From Trichomonas tenax (taxonomy: Eukaryota; Parabasalia; Trichomonadida; Trichomonadidae): a stretch of 37,637 nucleotides of DNA. Numbering within the stretch: the stretch's first letter is position 1; each line of letters opens with the position of its first letter. The DNA lies in contig JALKBU010000479.1 in the NCBI GenBank assembly GCA_023091735.1, positions 1 to 37,637 on the forward strand, given 5' to 3'. This document shows positions 35,936 to 37,637 of this stretch, in pieces. The translations under genes and the position numbers were made by a program. The notes beneath the pieces are model-generated. The model did no database searches and had not been told where the DNA came from. It saw only the letters and a list, made by a program, of their open reading frames with translations.

Positions 35936-37234
35936 TTATTTGGACATTCCTTTAGCCTTGCGGCGAAGTTCAGTAAGTTTGTCATAAAGAGCTTGATAGA
36001 GAGTTTCAGCATCTGGACATTCTCTCTGGAACTTCTCTTTGATGTCCTTTGGAAGGATCCACTTCTTGTCCTGTGTAGAGAGACCCTGAATCATCTGGAA
36101 TGGTGTAGCGACGGCCTCGAGCATTGAGTTGTGAATAACACCCCACTGGTCGTTGTAAACGCAGATATACCAACCGCTTGGATCTTCAGTAACGGACTGA
36201 ACGATGGAGTTCGCTGGTGCCTGGAGAACATATGGGAAGTCGACCTGTGCTTTCTTAACGCGATATATGTTTGTCTGTCCACGTGGGCGGTACCTCATAA
36301 GTGGGTTATCACCGAACAAGTCTGCGAAGTTCTGGAAGATTACTGTTGAAACTCCCTGCTGGACTGTAGATTCGCTATATGCAGCATTTGCGGACTCGCC
36401 ATCGTAAGACAAAATTGACGGGCCGATGCAAACGCAGAGGGCGCGCTCGTTCATCTTGTTCTCTTCTGCGTATTGGAAGAGGTTGAGGAGATGCTTGTAA
36501 AGGAAATGCAAAAGAAGATAGTTAGGAAGTGGAATAAAACGAATGATTTGAGAGATTGGTTCGTACTGTTCAGCTTCCGGTGTGTTAAGAATGATTCCCT
36601 GAAGAGCAGAATAATTCTTCTTGAGAAGAATTGGATCAGGGATTGTGCGTAAGTACATCTTAATGAGACCTGTGGCACTATGTACATCGGAATATGTAAC
36701 TTTTTCGTTCTTGTCGATCTGTTTTTGCATCATTTCGATTTGCGCACCAGAGCCGTTAAGACGGTAGATGCCCTCAACCCTGAGGCCATTCGCATTCAAG
36801 TAGTCGACACCTGTTTTGATGAAATAAGGAATTGGGAGCGGTGTTTGAGGATTTTGGGGATTGATTTTAAGTGCGTTGAGAAGTGGTCGATTAAATACCG
36901 TTAATTTGCTGGATTTGGAGATCTCGTCCATCCACTTTGTGCGCTCGGCCTCTGTCGGGCAGCGGCAGAGATAATCAGAACGTGCGGCCGTAGAATTCGG
37001 AGGGAAGTGGATCTTGAAGTAAAAACCAGGACCATCGGTTTCTGGCTCTTCAGAAAGTGTTGTATCGATTAATGGAATCCTTCCGAGTTCTTCGGTCATC
37101 TGTTGATCTTTGAAGTAGTACATAGTAAGATCACAGATGACGAATAAACGCTTCTTCCAGTTCTTCACGTTACCGCCGCATTTTTCCATCCAGCCCTTGA
37201 AGCTGATCTTTGATGGATCAAGTTCTGCTTCCAT
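35936..37234 (-). CDS. PH domain and RhoGAP domain protein
   Basis: The 432-residue protein has a PH domain (about 8-108: FKGWMEKCGGNVKNWKKRLFV at the start, WMDEISKSS in the last helix) and a RhoGAP domain (about 115-310): GIYRLNGSG with the arginine finger R158, LIKMYLRTIPDPIL, and ALCVCIGPSIL. The Asn normally found before LAxVFGP (MTxxNLA) is Ala265, so GAP activity may be reduced. A C-terminal region (about 325-410) has an SH3-like strand pattern. It likely down-regulates Rho/Rac-type GTPases at membranes, controlling actin. The frame opens with GTG three codons earlier; the ATG at 37234 is used. Stop context TAAA. Confidence 0.85.
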   Translation of the reverse strand: MEAELDPSKISFKGWMEKCGGNVKNWKKRLFVICDLTMYYFKDQQMTEELGRIPLIDTTLSEEPETDGPGFYFKIHFPPNSTAARSDYLCRCPTEAERTKWMDEISKSSKLTVFNRPLLNALKINPQNPQTPLPIPYFIKTGVDYLNANGLRVEGIYRLNGSGAQIEMMQKQIDKNEKVTYSDVHSATGLIKMYLRTIPDPILLKKNYSALQGIILNTPEAEQYEPISQIIRFIPLPNYLLLHFLYKHLLNLFQYAEENKMNERALCVCIGPSILSYDGESANAAYSESTVQQGVSTVIFQNFADLFGDNPLMRYRPRGQTNIYRVKKAQVDFPYVLQAPANSIVQSVTEDPSGWYICVYNDQWGVIHNSMLEAVATPFQMIQGLSTQDKKWILPKDIKEKFQRECPDAETLYQALYDKLTELRRKAKGMSK

Positions 37235-37521
37235 TTTTTCCACTGTTTTAGCGGTTTAAATCTTTACAATTTTTTGCTTTTTTAATAATTTCGACATTAA
37301 CCTGGGCCTAAATTTAATGAGAAATTTGAATTTGACAACAAAAAATTGATGTTTTGTCACTTTTATGAATGATGGTTGAATGTTTTTTGATGTTTTCTCT
37401 TTGTTATTGACTGTGTTGCATTGCATACATTACCATCGGAGGTTGTTTTACGTCTTTGCGATGCGTTTCGGCGTTGAAATATGCATTTTTTTGAAAGGAA
37501 ATTTGAAATGTTTGGCAGTAT

Positions 37522-37637
37522 TTTTCCTTCTACGGTGTAGTCCCGCGACCTTCATAACTTTTTATCTGATCAATATTTTTTCGATTTGAAAGTACTTTCA
37601 TGTACATATTGATAGTTGTCTATCCAGTGGTATAAGT
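37522..37637 (+). repeat. Third copy of the 453-660 inverted-repeat arm, cut by the window edge
   Basis: 116 bp from TTTTCCTTCTACGGTGTAGT to the window end match 453-568 with about four differences, in the same orientation as the left arm. It shares two variants with the right arm (884-1091). It is probably the start of a second element whose remainder lies beyond the window. Confidence 0.8.

Noticed and set aside
1..37637. tRNA, rRNA, spliceosomal RNA genes or CRISPR arrays
   Set aside because: No tRNA B-box, rRNA core or regular spacer-repeat array was recognised by eye; a covariance search would be needed to exclude small RNA genes.

Overview
The window is nuclear DNA of a flagellated protist, most likely a trichomonad (Parabasalia). 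Coding regions are single intronless reading frames with the standard code, separated by very AT-rich DNA. Several genes have 5' leaders of only about 9-13 nt that begin at a TCAYWW-type initiator (Inr) or a CCTTT (M5-type) element, as described for Trichomonas vaginalis. The gene content also fits: a Pmp-like surface protein, a BspA-like leucine-rich pseudogene, a large ankyrin protein and IFT52. I cannot tell the genus (Trichomonas, Tritrichomonas or another) from the sequence alone.

Layout. 0-1.5 kb holds the 5' end of a gene running off the left edge, a small broken ORF, and a 639-bp foldback/MITE-like element with 208-bp inverted arms; part of a third arm lies at the right edge (37.5 kb). 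1.5-9.5 kb holds IFT52, a CMGC-type pseudokinase with a long Ser-rich tail, a small RIIa-domain protein, MYG1, a GC-richer island that may encode a structured RNA, and NAA20 and LSM2 diverging from a repeat-rich promoter. 9.6-17.1 kb is a run of minus-strand genes: a PDI-like protein without its CxxC, ribulose-phosphate 3-epimerase, a thioredoxin reductase with a signal-like N terminus, eIF3b and ribosomal protein eS10. 17.5-19.4 kb holds EMC3 and epsilon-COP, converging. 19.4-23.9 kb is gene-poor, with a BspA-like pseudogene, a diverged repeat pair and guanylate kinase. 23.9-30.1 kb holds a small basic protein, an ankyrin protein, an ER thioredoxin-domain protein and a Sec23/24-family protein. 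30.1-33.1 kb is decayed DNA with a pseudogene of what I take to be an expanded trichomonad family. 33.2-37.2 kb holds the Pmp-like surface protein, a tetraspanin-like four-TM protein and a PH-RhoGAP protein.

Themes. Many genes serve the secretory pathway: EMC3 for membrane insertion, a Sec23/24 protein for COPII, epsilon-COP for COPI, and three ER-type redox or folding proteins (dead PDI, CPAC thioredoxin protein, signal-bearing thioredoxin reductase). Whether this reflects organisation or chance cannot be judged from one window.

The most interesting non-coding signals are: (i) six Inr-like TCACTTTT elements at 22-25 bp spacing in front of ribulose-phosphate 3-epimerase; (ii) a recurring GACGATTATTGTAAA element resembling Myb recognition elements, in arrays before NAA20/LSM2 and the Pmp-like gene; (iii) a recurring G[AC]CA[TC]GTAAA element near gene starts; (iv) an M3 plus M5 core promoter on eS10; (v) the structured island at 8.05-8.23 kb. 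No tRNA, rRNA, CRISPR array or intron was recognised by eye. Four gene starts were moved to the first in-frame ATG or to a promoter-supported ATG (NAA20, ribulose-phosphate 3-epimerase, eS10, EMC3), and three reading frames that opened on GTG or TTG were trimmed to ATG (epsilon-COP, guanylate kinase, PH-RhoGAP).
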